Source: Bacteroidota bacterium
GTDB lineage: Bacteria; Bacteroidota; Bacteroidia; Palsa-948
DNA length: 64,000 nucleotides
Reading direction: 5' to 3'
NCBI GenBank assembly: GCA_016195025.1
Contig: JACQAL010000016.1
Coordinates: 62,001 to 126,000 of the forward strand
The translations under genes were made by a program, and so were the position numbers. Below are positions 9,604-17,650 of the stretch, in pieces; positions within the stretch are counted from its first letter, which is position 1, and each line of letters begins with the position of its first letter. Below the pieces are notes generated by a model. The model was given only the letters and a program-made list of their open reading frames with translations. It had not been told where the DNA came from and did not search any database.

Positions 9604-9700
9604 TTATTGCAATACTATTTTGCCGTTGTAAATTTTGTCTCCCTTGGTGACTTTAATCATATAGAGCCCTGCGGGCTGGTCAGATAAGTTTAATTCCGAA
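9604..9700 (-). pseudogene. Orphan T9SS tail, copy 3
   Basis: Minus-strand frame LSELNLSDQPAGLYMIKV followed by TKGDKIYNGKIVLQ and a stop, again a T9SS type A ending. Upstream of it the frame no longer resembles a sorting domain. Confidence 0.7.
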
Positions 9701-9823
9701 AGCGGCAGCACTGTAAAAAAAGTTTCTGTGGAAACAGCAAACACAATTACCCCTGCAGAAGAATTGCAAGCCATTCCTGTGAACGTAATAGCAGGAGGAA
9801 ATTAATTTTCCCGGAAAAAAATT
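9701..9823. other. Rest of the gap: unrecognised open frame
   Basis: A plus-strand frame without start codon runs from the TAG at 9661 to a stop at 9802-9804 (KKVSVETANTITPAEELQ, ending VIAGGN). It may be another gene scrap; I recognise no family. Confidence 0.25.
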
Positions 9824-10663
9824 TCAAAAGCCATACGCTTTATACTCTTTCGTGAATTCTTCTTCGGAAATTTTACAGTTCACCTGCAAATCGTGGTACT
9901 CATACGATTCGAATAAACCCTTGTCATCATATACTTTTATTACACGCGGCACCAGCAGTTCTTTGTCAATATATAAAATGAGTTTATTTCCATATACATT
10001 CGGAACTTTTATTTTTTCATTGGCTTTCACATCGCGGTAATTTTTTTTATTGTTCAACTCAAGGAGCATATAATCGCTCACTTTAAATTTTTTGCCAATG
10101 CTCACAAGCGTTTCATCTTTCTGCACCGTATATTCTTCGTATTTGAAAAACGGATACTCTGCCGTAATCAAGTAGCATTCATGCCCGTCCCATTCAATCG
10201 TGCCAACGCACTTAAAATAGTCATCAAATTTTTCCCCGGCAATCTCCATTGAATTTTTTATAATGCCTGCAAAATAATTAAAGCCCACTTCGTGAATGGT
10301 GTGATGCTGGTTTTCGCGCATGATATTTCCCATCGGGTCGAGGTTGAGATTTATATAGGGAAAACCATCGGGATTCACCAGCGCATTGCCGTTATTTTTT
10401 CCTTCGAGCCATAAAAGTTCCGGCCCTTTCAGCCAGATATAAATTTTTCTCGGAGAAGCATTCATCTTTATTTGCGACTCGGTGGCAATAAGTTTTCCGT
10501 TGAACCGTTCAAGGCAGGAGAGATGAAATTTCATGGTTTCTATTTTCGCAACAGAGGAAAGAATATTCTGAAGAAGTTCTTTGCAGGATGAATTGGAAGA
10601 AAAATGCGAAGCAGAAAAAAAACAGCAGGCGGTAAGTAAAAGAAAAATTCTTTTCAGAACCAT
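9824..10663 (-). CDS. DUF1571-type exported protein with LysM motif
   Basis: A 279-residue protein with an N-terminal signal peptide (MVLKRIFLLLTACCFFSASHF). The ~30-140 region (KMNASPRKIYIWLKGPELLWL, NALVNPDGFPYINLNLDPMG) and the C-terminal segment resemble the DUF1571 family, an outer-membrane-lipoprotein-like fold. A LysM-like segment (EYTVQKDETLVSIGKKFKVSDYML, ~173-195, with KIKVPN later) is inserted, which would allow peptidoglycan contact. It is followed on the other strand by kdsB, a divergent arrangement. Function is not known; an envelope role is inferred from the signal peptide and LysM. Confidence 0.75.
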   Translation of the reverse strand: MVLKRIFLLLTACCFFSASHFSSNSSCKELLQNILSSVAKIETMKFHLSCLERFNGKLIATESQIKMNASPRKIYIWLKGPELLWLEGKNNGNALVNPDGFPYINLNLDPMGNIMRENQHHTIHEVGFNYFAGIIKNSMEIAGEKFDDYFKCVGTIEWDGHECYLITAEYPFFKYEEYTVQKDETLVSIGKKFKVSDYMLLELNNKKNYRDVKANEKIKVPNVYGNKLILYIDKELLVPRVIKVYDDKGLFESYEYHDLQVNCKISEEEFTKEYKAYGF

Positions 10664-10714
10664 TGGACGAAACTACGAAAATTCAAATTCTTATCTTCAT
10701 TTACTATTTACGCC

Positions 10715-10722
10715 TACCTTTG
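10715..10722 (+). promoter_or_regulatory. -7 box immediately upstream of kdsB
   Basis: TACCTTTG, then four bases, then ATG. The transcript would be leaderless or nearly so. Confidence 0.55.
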
Positions 10723-10726
10723 CGCC

Positions 10727-11473
10727 ATGAAGATTCTTGGCATCATTCCCGCACGCTATGCTTCCACGCGCTTTCCCGGCAAACCGCTGGCAGATGTAAA
10801 AGGGAAACCGATGATTCAACGCGTGTATGAGCAGGCAAAAAAATGCAAAGCGCTTTCGGAAATTATAGTTGCCACCGATGATAAAAGAATTGAAGCGGCA
10901 GTAAAAAAATTCAAAGGGAAAGTGGTGCTCACATCGGCAAAACACGAAAGCGGAACCGACCGCTGCTACGAAGCATTAAAAAAAATAGGAGAAAAAAATT
11001 TTGACGCTGTAATAAATATTCAGGGCGATGAACCATTCATTAACCCCGAACAGATTTCAAAAGTGGCAAACTGTTTTAAAGATGCAACTGTTCAAATTGC
11101 AACGCTGATAAAAAAATTGGAAAGCATTCACGAACTCACCAATCACAACGCCATAAAAGTTATCGTCAATAAAAATAAAGAAGCAATTTATTTCAGCCGC
11201 ACCGCCATACCGTATTACAGAGGAGAAGATTTTTCGGAGTGGCCGAAACTGCATACTTACTACAAGCATATTGGAATTTACGGTTACCGTACGGATGTGC
11301 TCGCGCAAATAACAAAACTCGAACGCTCATCGCTCGAAATTGCCGAATCGCTGGAACAATTGCGCTGGCTCGAGAACGGATATAAAATAAAAGTTGAACT
11401 CACCGAAAATGAATCCTATTCCATTGACACGCCAGAAGATTTAACAAATGCATTAAAGAAATTTTCTAAATGA
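10727..11473 (+). CDS. kdsB: 3-deoxy-manno-octulosonate cytidylyltransferase
   Basis: A 248-residue enzyme that activates Kdo with CTP for lipid A core synthesis. The nucleotidyltransferase signature IIPARYASTRFPGKPLADV is at residues 5-23, VATDDKRI at ~48, and NIQGDEPFI at ~104. Length is normal. Its stop overlaps the start of the next gene by 4 nt (ATGA), so the two are translationally coupled. It fits with the heptose-LPS genes further on (GT9, gmhA). Confidence 0.97.
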   Translation: MKILGIIPARYASTRFPGKPLADVKGKPMIQRVYEQAKKCKALSEIIVATDDKRIEAAVKKFKGKVVLTSAKHESGTDRCYEALKKIGEKNFDAVINIQGDEPFINPEQISKVANCFKDATVQIATLIKKLESIHELTNHNAIKVIVNKNKEAIYFSRTAIPYYRGEDFSEWPKLHTYYKHIGIYGYRTDVLAQITKLERSSLEIAESLEQLRWLENGYKIKVELTENESYSIDTPEDLTNALKKFSK

Positions 11474-12534
11474 AAGTTATACCTTCGTCTGAGATGAATG
11501 TCGGGGAATATATCTGCGAACTTTTAGTTGAACACGACTGTGTGATTATTCCTTCCTTCGGAGGATTTGTCTGCAATTACTCTCCGGCAAAAATTATTTC
11601 AGGAAAAAATTTATTCGTTCCGCCTCGTAAAAAAATTTCTTTTAACCGGAACCTGAAGAACAATGACGGCTTGCTGGCAAATAAAATTTCACAGGAAGAA
11701 AATATTTCTTATAGAGAAGCAACTGATTTTATGTTTTCTTTTGTTGAAAATCTGAACGGAGCAATTGCTTCTGAAAAACATTTTGAATTAAAAAATATCG
11801 GAAAATTTTATTTGGGAGAAGAAAATATATTGCTGTTTGAACAGGATGAAACAGCAAATTACTTGCCCGCTTCGTTTGGAATGACAGCTTTCTATACTCC
11901 TACCATTAAGCGCGAAACCTTAGAAAGAAAAATTAAAACAAAACTCGAAGACAGAAAAATTACTTCTTCAAAACAAGATACTTTATCACGAAAAAGAATT
12001 CCTCTTGCACGATATGCGGCTGTTGCTGCTTTTTTATTGGTAGTTGCTTCGCTTGTTTTTATTTTTCTGAAAACCGATATGCTGAAAAATACAAACCTCG
12101 CCAACCTGAATCCTTTTGCAGAAAAGATTATTCCACTCTACCATTCTTCGGAAATTAATTTGCCTGCATATAAAAATAAAAATAGTGCCGAAAATATTTT
12201 TGTCAATGACACTATGCACTATCTGAATATGATGCTGGATGAAAAAATTCCGGTTGTGGTAAATTTGCAGGAAGATAAAACCATTGTCAAAAAAACCGGG
12301 AACATCAAACTAAAAACATCAAACCGGTTTTATATTATCGGAGGAGCATTTTCTATTCCCGAAAATGCACAGCGATTAAAACATAAACTCGAAAAACTCG
12401 GATACAGCGCTTCTATTCTTGAAAAAAAATTACAGTTGGTTTCTTACGGAAATTATTCTTCACGCGAAGAAGCATTGAGCGCGCTCGAAAAAATTCGCAC
12501 CGTTCAGGCAGATGCATGGCTTATGAAAAATTGA
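11470..12534 (+). CDS. HU/CCDC81-type domain protein with membrane anchor and SPOR domain
   Basis: 354 residues. Residues ~8-130 resemble the paired prokaryotic CCDC81-like HU domains (EYICELLVEHDCVIIPSFGG; FSFVENLNGAIASEKHFELK). One transmembrane helix lies at ~177-199 (ARYAAVAAFLLVVASLVFIF). The C-terminal ~70 residues match a SPOR domain (FYIIGGAFSIPENAQRLKHK, VSYGNYSSREEALSALEKIR), which binds denuded glycan strands at division sites. The cytoplasmic HU-like part could contact DNA or a partner; this combination is common in Bacteroidetes. It overlaps kdsB by 4 nt and is followed 7 nt later by a lipoprotein gene. Confidence 0.8.
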   Translation: MKVIPSSEMNVGEYICELLVEHDCVIIPSFGGFVCNYSPAKIISGKNLFVPPRKKISFNRNLKNNDGLLANKISQEENISYREATDFMFSFVENLNGAIASEKHFELKNIGKFYLGEENILLFEQDETANYLPASFGMTAFYTPTIKRETLERKIKTKLEDRKITSSKQDTLSRKRIPLARYAAVAAFLLVVASLVFIFLKTDMLKNTNLANLNPFAEKIIPLYHSSEINLPAYKNKNSAENIFVNDTMHYLNMMLDEKIPVVVNLQEDKTIVKKTGNIKLKTSNRFYIIGGAFSIPENAQRLKHKLEKLGYSASILEKKLQLVSYGNYSSREEALSALEKIRTVQADAWLMKN

Positions 12535-12541
12535 TTTTCAG

Positions 12542-13338
12542 ATGAGATTTTTTTTCTTTCCATTTTTCTTTCTTTGCTTGCATATTCGTGCAAGCCGCCC
12601 GTTCCTGTATATTTTGACAAACCTATCGGAATAAAAATTCAGGGCTTCGATACAACATTGGCAGGCAACTATTTTCCGCTCGATGATATTTTAGATAAAA
12701 GCATTCATGAGTTTTCGGAAAAATATGAAATCCGATACGATAAAATTATTTTTAAGAACAAAAATTCCATTAAGCCAAATGAAAAAGAAATTAACTACGA
12801 TGAAATAAAGGAACTCATAGGCAAAGATTCCTCTAAGGAAAAGAAGGAAATAAAATGCGACAGTTCATTGGCAAAGTTTAATAAACTGGCAGTTGATAAA
12901 ATGGAAAGTGAAAAAAGCGCGCACGATGTGGCGGGCATTATCAAAATCATGTATGACAAAGCCATTGCTATTTCTGTTGATTCAGCGGGGGTGAATCATT
13001 ATGACACGCTGGCAAAACTGGACATGAACACAGTTCTTACAAAATACTCCGGAAAATATTTTTTGAACTTTAAAACTCCTTTTGGCTGGGAAATTCTGCA
13101 AATGGAAACATGGGAAGAAAAATTTTTGAGTGTGCGCCCTTTTTATTTTACTTCTTACGATAATTGCGCGCAGACGGTTGCCGCCCTCACGGCTTCCACA
13201 AAAAATATTTATCCCGGCTTGAACCCTGTTGTTCTTGATAAAAAAGTGATTGGCTTTCGCGCTTCCATGAATCCAAAATTAATTTTGGAAGCATTTAAAA
13301 AATCCGAAAGCCCGATGCTGCTGATGCGGGTGAAATAA
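12542..13338 (+). CDS. Putative lipoprotein with a frameshift in a T8 tract of its signal peptide
   Basis: The frame containing the body of the protein is open from 12535 but has no ATG before residue 100; the nearest ATG (12542, 7 nt after the previous stop) is in another frame. Adding one T to the run of eight T at 12548-12555 joins them and gives MRFFFLSIFLSLLAYSCKPP, an ideal lipoprotein signal with lipobox LAYSC. The body (~250 residues) is Lys-rich and unrecognised; IGFRASMNPKLILEAFKK is near the end. Either a sequencing/assembly slip, a decayed gene or a phase-variable start. A TTG start at 12574 would leave no signal peptide and is unlikely. Confidence 0.65.
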
Positions 13339-13341
13339 ATT

Positions 13342-13890
13342 TTATTCTTCTCCTGTTTTTTTTCTTCGCTGATTCCTGTAAATAACAATGGCGAGGTAAA
13401 TCATCGCGATAAAAAGAAAAAGCCCGATAATTCCCCAGATAAAATTCAACGTATCTTTCATTACTACTATGAAAATAATTGCCACTAAAAAAATAGTCGC
13501 CACTTCATTCCACATTCGTAATTTGAAAGACGAATATTTTATTTCATCGCGCTGAAACTGCAGATACATTACATGACATTGAATATGGTAAAGCGTGAGC
13601 CCGAATACAAAAGCAAGTTTGAGAATAAACCAGGGGGAAGAAAAATAATATTCGAACTTTGAAAATGCCATCCAGAATCCAAAAACATAAGTGCCAATCA
13701 TGCTCGGCCAGGCGATTCCATACCACAACCGCTTCTCCATAATTTTATATTGCCTCTGCAAAATATCTTTTTCAGAAATCGGTTTCTTCTCCGCCTCCGC
13801 ATGATAAATAAACAAACGCACGAAATAAAACAACCCGGAGAACCAGGTAACAATAAAAATAATGTGGAGCGCTAAAAGATACGGATTCAT
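13342..13890 (-). CDS. HemJ-type protoporphyrinogen oxidase / CopD-like membrane protein
   Basis: 182 residues with four to five transmembrane helices. The N-terminal helix ALHIIFIVTWFSGLFYFVRL has the conserved His and Trp of the HemJ family (UPF0093), which oxidises protoporphyrinogen IX in haem synthesis; LWYGIAWPSMIGTYVFGFWM and LYHIQCHVMYLQFQ also fit. The length is typical. There are no other haem genes nearby, so this rests on sequence pattern alone. Divergent from the thioesterase gene. Confidence 0.75.
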   Translation of the reverse strand: MNPYLLALHIIFIVTWFSGLFYFVRLFIYHAEAEKKPISEKDILQRQYKIMEKRLWYGIAWPSMIGTYVFGFWMAFSKFEYYFSSPWFILKLAFVFGLTLYHIQCHVMYLQFQRDEIKYSSFKLRMWNEVATIFLVAIIFIVVMKDTLNFIWGIIGLFLFIAMIYLAIVIYRNQRRKKTGEE

Positions 13891-13894
13891 GAAT

Positions 13895-13902
13895 CAAAGT
13901 TA
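13895..13902 (-). promoter_or_regulatory. -7 box of the HemJ-like gene
   Basis: The minus strand reads TAACTTTG, four bases, then ATG, the same spacing as at kdsB and pspC. Confidence 0.5.
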
Positions 13903-13910
13903 AGTATTTC

Positions 13911-13918
13911 TATCTTTG
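13911..13918 (+). promoter_or_regulatory. -7 box of the thioesterase gene
   Basis: TATCTTTG matches TAnnTTTG. It overlaps an upstream in-frame ATG at 13916, which argues that translation starts at 13934 instead. Confidence 0.5.
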
Positions 13919-13933
13919 ACAAAATTTTTTACT

Positions 13934-14446
13934 ATGAAATCAAAATCACCCAAAGAAACCTATACTACTACCACTGAAATTGTTCTTCCCAACGACACAA
14001 ACGCATTGGGAAATTTACATGGCGGCAAGTTAATGCTGTGGATGGATGTTGTTTCGGCAATTTCCGCCAGCAGGTTATGCAACCAGGTGGTAGTCACTGC
14101 TTCGGTAAATAATATTTCTTTTCGCGAAGGAATAAAACTCGGAAGCATTGTTACGCTCGAAGCAAAAGTTTCCCGTTCATTTCATACTTCTATGGAGGTG
14201 GTGATTGATGTTTGGGTGGAAGACCGTTTGACAGGTAATAAGAAAAAACATAACGAAGCCATTTTCACTTTTGTTGCGTTGGATAAGAATGGCAAACCTA
14301 TTCCTGTTCCGGAAGTTGTTCCTGAAAACGAGGAAGAGAAAAAAAGATTTGCGGGCGCATTGCGAAGAAGGCAATTAAGTTTGATTCTCGCTGGGAAAAT
14401 GAAACCTGATGACGCTACCGAACTGAAAGCGCTTTTCGTAAAATGA
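13934..14446 (+). CDS. Acyl-CoA thioesterase (hotdog fold)
   Basis: A 170-residue YciA/BACH-type acyl-CoA hydrolase. The hotdog helix region NALGNLHGGKLMLWMDVVSA carries the catalytic Asp, followed by TASVNNISFREGIKLGSIVTL. It would release CoA from acyl-CoA in the cytosol. A C-terminal extension (PEVVPENEEEKKRFAGALRR) is common in this subgroup. The start at 13934 was preferred because the upstream ATG overlaps the promoter. The gene converges on the GT9 gene, and their stop codons lie within one palindrome. Confidence 0.9.
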   Translation: MKSKSPKETYTTTTEIVLPNDTNALGNLHGGKLMLWMDVVSAISASRLCNQVVVTASVNNISFREGIKLGSIVTLEAKVSRSFHTSMEVVIDVWVEDRLTGNKKKHNEAIFTFVALDKNGKPIPVPEVVPENEEEKKRFAGALRRRQLSLILAGKMKPDDATELKALFVK

Positions 14447-14461
14447 CAACTTAGTTGTCAT
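14443..14461. terminator. Palindrome shared by two convergent stop codons
   Basis: ATGACAAC (14443-14450), TTA, GTTGTCAT (14454-14461). The TGA of the thioesterase and the stop of the GT9 gene are both inside it. It joins directly onto a PERSRR element. U-tracts are absent, so terminator activity is uncertain. Confidence 0.45.
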
Positions 14462-15446
14462 TCTGAGCGAAGCGAAGAATCTCCTCTTCATTTATTTCAT
14501 TCATGCATTTGAAATGTTTCTTCGGACATTTTGAAAAACCGAGTTTGGAACATGGGCGACAAGAAAGATTTGAGATTTGGGATTTGAGATTTGGGATTTG
14601 AGATTTTCCATAGTAAGGATACATTCCGAACTCGGGAATGGTATTTCCCCACACAGAAACAATTTCTTTTTTGAAAGCGGCAGCAATATGCATGAGTCCG
14701 GTATCGTGAGCAATAATTTTTTTTGCTTGCTTAACCAACGAAGCCGATTGATTGAGATTAAATCTGCCACATGAATTAAATACTGCCGACTGCCGGCTGC
14801 CGACTGCTGACTTGATTTGTTCTCCTTTCTCTTCATCTTCTTTCCCGCCCAGCAAAATTACCGGTAGGTTTATTTTTTGAATAATGGAAATAATTTTTTC
14901 TTTAGGCAATTGCTTGGTAAAATATTTTGCACCGATTACAAACCCAACATATCCATTTTGAAATTCTGCAGGAAGCGTTTTTAAATCCACTTCATCCTTT
15001 GTTGGAATAAAATAATCCAGTCCTCTTTCATCATTTTCTATTCCCAAAGATTTCACCGTTGAAAAATACCGGTCAACAATATGAATGTTCGGAAGTTTGT
15101 TGATTCGAAAATTCACCATCAGCCATTTTTCAATATTCAATTTGGAAAAAGATTTTGATTTCTTTTTAAGGATGGACTTCACTTGTGCCGAGCGCAGATT
15201 ATGATGAAGGTCAATTATGAAATCATAATTTTCTTTTTTCAGTTCCGCAGAAACTTCGGATACATTTTTTTCGATGGTATAAATTTTATTGAGGTACGGA
15301 TTACTCTCAAGAATCGGAGAGAATTGTTTTTTGGTAATGTAATGCACCTCGGCACTGTTCGCTTGTTGTTTAATACAGCGGATAATCGGTGTAGTTAGAA
15401 CTATATCTCCGATGGAACTGAAGCGTATGATAAGTATCTTAGTCAA
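14451..15446 (-). CDS. Glycosyltransferase family 9 (heptosyltransferase)
   Basis: A 331-residue GT-B enzyme of the ADP-heptose:LPS heptosyltransferase family. MTKILIIRFSSIGDIVLTTP is the N-terminal signature; VILLGGKEDEEKGEQI, AHDTGLMHIAAAFKKEIVSVWG and the cysteine cluster CRPCSKLGFSKCPKKHFKC fit. It should add heptose to the LPS core, consistent with gmhA and kdsB nearby. Three stretches are written by interspersed repeats: KSAVGSRQSAVFN (heptads at 14782-14809), KSQIPNLKSQISNL (heptads at 14567-14607) and the C-terminus EEILRFAQNDN (PERSRR element). All keep the frame open and avoid the catalytic motifs. Confidence 0.9.
   Translation of the reverse strand: MTKILIIRFSSIGDIVLTTPIIRCIKQQANSAEVHYITKKQFSPILESNPYLNKIYTIEKNVSEVSAELKKENYDFIIDLHHNLRSAQVKSILKKKSKSFSKLNIEKWLMVNFRINKLPNIHIVDRYFSTVKSLGIENDERGLDYFIPTKDEVDLKTLPAEFQNGYVGFVIGAKYFTKQLPKEKIISIIQKINLPVILLGGKEDEEKGEQIKSAVGSRQSAVFNSCGRFNLNQSASLVKQAKKIIAHDTGLMHIAAAFKKEIVSVWGNTIPEFGMYPYYGKSQIPNLKSQISNLSCRPCSKLGFSKCPKKHFKCMNEINEEEILRFAQNDN
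14454..14479. repeat. PERSRR element, copy 1 (encodes a C-terminus)
   Basis: GTCATTCTGAGCGAAGCGAAGAATCT family. On the minus strand it codes the last residues ILRFAQNDN of the GT9 protein. Confidence 0.75.
14567..14607. repeat. In-frame heptad array (GATTTGA/GATTTGG)
   Basis: Five perfect 7-bp words strictly alternating GATTTGA and GATTTGG (14567-14601) plus a partial sixth. It lies in the coding region of the GT9 gene, encoding a KSQI-PNL-KSQI-SNL pattern next to the Cys cluster. Confidence 0.9.
14782..14809. repeat. In-frame heptad array (ACTGCCG)
   Basis: Four 7-bp words: ACTGCCG, ACTGCCG, GCTGCCG, ACTGCTG. Inside the same GT9 gene, encoding SAVGSRQSAV. Confidence 0.85.
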
Positions 15447-15459
15447 GATAGAATTTTAA

Positions 15460-16998
15460 TTATCCTCCCCAATTATCTCTATCTAAACTCCTGTATTGAA
15501 TGGCTTCGGCAAGGTGAGAGGTTTTTATTTCTTCGGAAGAATCCAAATCGGCAATGGTGCGTGATACTTTAAGAATTCTATCGTAAGCGCGGGCAGACAA
15601 ACCAAGTTTTTCCATCGCGTTCTTGAGAAGTGTTTGTCCGGCTTCATCTATTTTGCAAATTGTCCGCAGCGTATTTGCATTCATCTGCGCGTTGCAGTAG
15701 GTTCCGGAATTTTTTTCAAAACGCTTCGATTGAATTTTTCTTGCATTGATTACCCGCTCGCGGATTTTTTCACTCGGCTCGGCTTTTCGTTCACTGGAAA
15801 GTTCGGAGAAAGCAACGGGAGTAACTTCAATATGAATGTCTATTCTGTCAAGCAGCGGTCCGGAAATTTTATTCAGATATTTCTGCACAACACCGGGCGC
15901 GCACACGCAATCTTTTTCGGGATGATTGTAGTAACCGCATGGACAAGGATTCATAGCGGAAACCAGCATAAAACTTGCAGGATATTCCACTGAAAATTTT
16001 GCGCGGGAAATTGTAACTGTTCTGTCTTCGAGCGGCTGGCGCATAACTTCCAAAACATTTCTTGAAAATTCCGGAAGTTCATCCAAAAATAAAACTCCGT
16101 GATGCGCCAAAGAAATTTCTCCCGGCTGAGGAAAACTTCCGCCTCCAACAAGCGCCACATCTGAAATCGTGTGATGAGGCGAACGGAACGGACGAGCCGT
16201 AATGAGTGAAGTTCCTTTTCCCATTTTTCCCGCCACCGAATGAATTTTTGTTGTCTCGAGTGCTTCTTCAATGGTGAGCGGGGGAAGAATGGTCGGAAGG
16301 CGTTTTGCAATCATTGTTTTTCCCGCGCCCGGAGGGCCAATCATAATCACGTTATGTCCTCCAGCAGCAGAAATTTCCAAAGCGCGCTTGATATTTTCCT
16401 GTCCTTTCACATCGGCAAAATCCAAATCTGATTTTCCGAGGCGGGAATAAAATTCTTCAGCAATATTTATTTTCGTCTGCTCAAGATTTTTTTCTCCGTT
16501 GAAAAAATCAATTACGTCTTTTATGTTTTCCACTCCGTAAACTTCCAGTTCGCCAACGGCTGCGGCTTCCTGCGCGTTTTGTTTCGGAAGAATAATTCCC
16601 TTGAATCCTTTTTCTTTCGCCTCAATGGCAATCGGCAAAACTCCTTTTATCGGACGAACTTCTCCATCCAAAGAAAGTTCTCCCATGATAATGTAATCGC
16701 TTAACTGTTCGCTTTTGATTTTATCGTCCGCGGCAAGAATTCCGATGGCGGTTGTTAAATCATAAGCCGAACCTTCCTTTTTAATATCGGCAGGCGCCAT
16801 ATTGATGGTAACTCCTTTGCCCGGAATTTTATGCCCGATATTTTTTAATGCTGCGCCAATGCGATGCTGGCTTTCTTTCACAGCTACATCCGGGAGGCCA
16901 ACCATAAAAAAGAAAACTCCTCCTGAAATATTTGTTTCAATGGTAACAAGCGTTGCTTTTATTCCGTGAACTGCGCAGCCGAAAGTTTTGACGAGCAT
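15460..16998 (-). CDS. YifB/ComM-family Mg-chelatase-like AAA+ ATPase
   Basis: 512 residues. An N-terminal Lon-protease-like domain (~20-170) is followed by an AAA+ core with Walker A GPPGAGKT (~218-225), LFLDELPEF (Walker B) and a C-terminal helical domain ([19 protein letters not shown]). ComM, the best-studied member, is a hexameric helicase that promotes branch migration during transformation, so a link to dprA is plausible. A four-cysteine cluster ([15 protein letters not shown]) is typical. Its start overlaps gmhA's stop by one base. Confidence 0.95.
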   Translation of the reverse strand: MLVKTFGCAVHGIKATLVTIETNISGGVFFFMVGLPDVAVKESQHRIGAALKNIGHKIPGKGVTINMAPADIKKEGSAYDLTTAIGILAADDKIKSEQLSDYIIMGELSLDGEVRPIKGVLPIAIEAKEKGFKGIILPKQNAQEAAAVGELEVYGVENIKDVIDFFNGEKNLEQTKINIAEEFYSRLGKSDLDFADVKGQENIKRALEISAAGGHNVIMIGPPGAGKTMIAKRLPTILPPLTIEEALETTKIHSVAGKMGKGTSLITARPFRSPHHTISDVALVGGGSFPQPGEISLAHHGVLFLDELPEFSRNVLEVMRQPLEDRTVTISRAKFSVEYPASFMLVSAMNPCPCGYYNHPEKDCVCAPGVVQKYLNKISGPLLDRIDIHIEVTPVAFSELSSERKAEPSEKIRERVINARKIQSKRFEKNSGTYCNAQMNANTLRTICKIDEAGQTLLKNAMEKLGLSARAYDRILKVSRTIADLDSSEEIKTSHLAEAIQYRSLDRDNWGG

Positions 16999-17570
16999 CA
17001 GATATTTTCTTCAACGAAGTGAATGAGCGAGTGAATAACCTTGATGTGAATTTCCTGTGCGCGGTCTGCGTATTTTGAATAAGGCGCGCGGATTTCAATA
17101 TCGCAGAGAGAAGACATTTTTCCTCCGTCTTTTCCTGTGAGTCCTATAACCTTCATTCCCTTTTTCTTTGCGGATGAAATTGCGTTCAAAACGTTTTTTG
17201 AATTTCCGCTGGTGCTGATGGCGAGAAGAACATCGCCTTTGTTTCCTACGGCCTCGATGAAGCGGGAGAAAACAAAATCGTATCCGTAATCATTCGCCAC
17301 GCAGGAAATATGCGAAGGGTCGGAAATTGAAATTGCGGGAAGCGCTTTTCTATTTTCTCGGAATCTTCCTGAAAATTCTTCGGCAAAATGCATAGCATCG
17401 CACATCGAACCTCCGTTTCCGCAGGAAATAACTTTGTTTCCCTTCTTGGATGAAGCAACTAAAAGACTTCCTGCTTTTTCAATCGCAGAAAAATTTTTAT
17501 GGTCAGAGACAAACTTTGCAAGAATGTCGGTGGCTTCGGAAAAATTTTGGTGGATTATATTTTTTTTCAT
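16998..17570 (-). CDS. gmhA: Sedoheptulose-7-phosphate isomerase
   Basis: A 190-residue SIS-domain protein that makes D-glycero-D-manno-heptose 7-phosphate for LPS heptose. [20 protein letters not shown] is the phosphosugar-binding signature, with [14 protein letters not shown] and [12 protein letters not shown] at the end. The length matches the family. It abuts yifB and is separated from serS only by a repeat element that therefore forms its whole 5' region. It supplies the pathway for the GT9 enzyme next door. Confidence 0.95.
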   Translation of the reverse strand: MKKNIIHQNFSEATDILAKFVSDHKNFSAIEKAGSLLVASSKKGNKVISCGNGGSMCDAMHFAEEFSGRFRENRKALPAISISDPSHISCVANDYGYDFVFSRFIEAVGNKGDVLLAISTSGNSKNVLNAISSAKKKGMKVIGLTGKDGGKMSSLCDIEIRAPYSKYADRAQEIHIKVIHSLIHFVEENI

Positions 17571-17573
17571 CTT

Positions 17574-17646
17574 GTTCGGCTCCGAAGGAGTCGCATATTA
17601 ATAGTGCAAATATATCTATTCATCTCCGACCTCTTCGGGGTCGAAC
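17574..17646. repeat. Paired palindromes filling the serS-gmhA gap
   Basis: CGGCTCC-GAA-GGAGTCG (17577-17593) and CGACCTC-TTC-GGGGTCG (17627-17643) flank an AT-rich spacer; the outer ends GTTCG (17574) and CGAAC (17642-17646) are inverted. The unit looks like a two-hairpin BIME-type element and fills nearly all of the 80 bp between the serS stop and the gmhA start. Confidence 0.7.
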
Positions 17647-17650
17647 ATCA

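Noticed and set aside
13916-13933. Longer start of the thioesterase (MTKFFT)
   Set aside because: It overlaps the TATCTTTG promoter box; the ATG at 13934 fits better.
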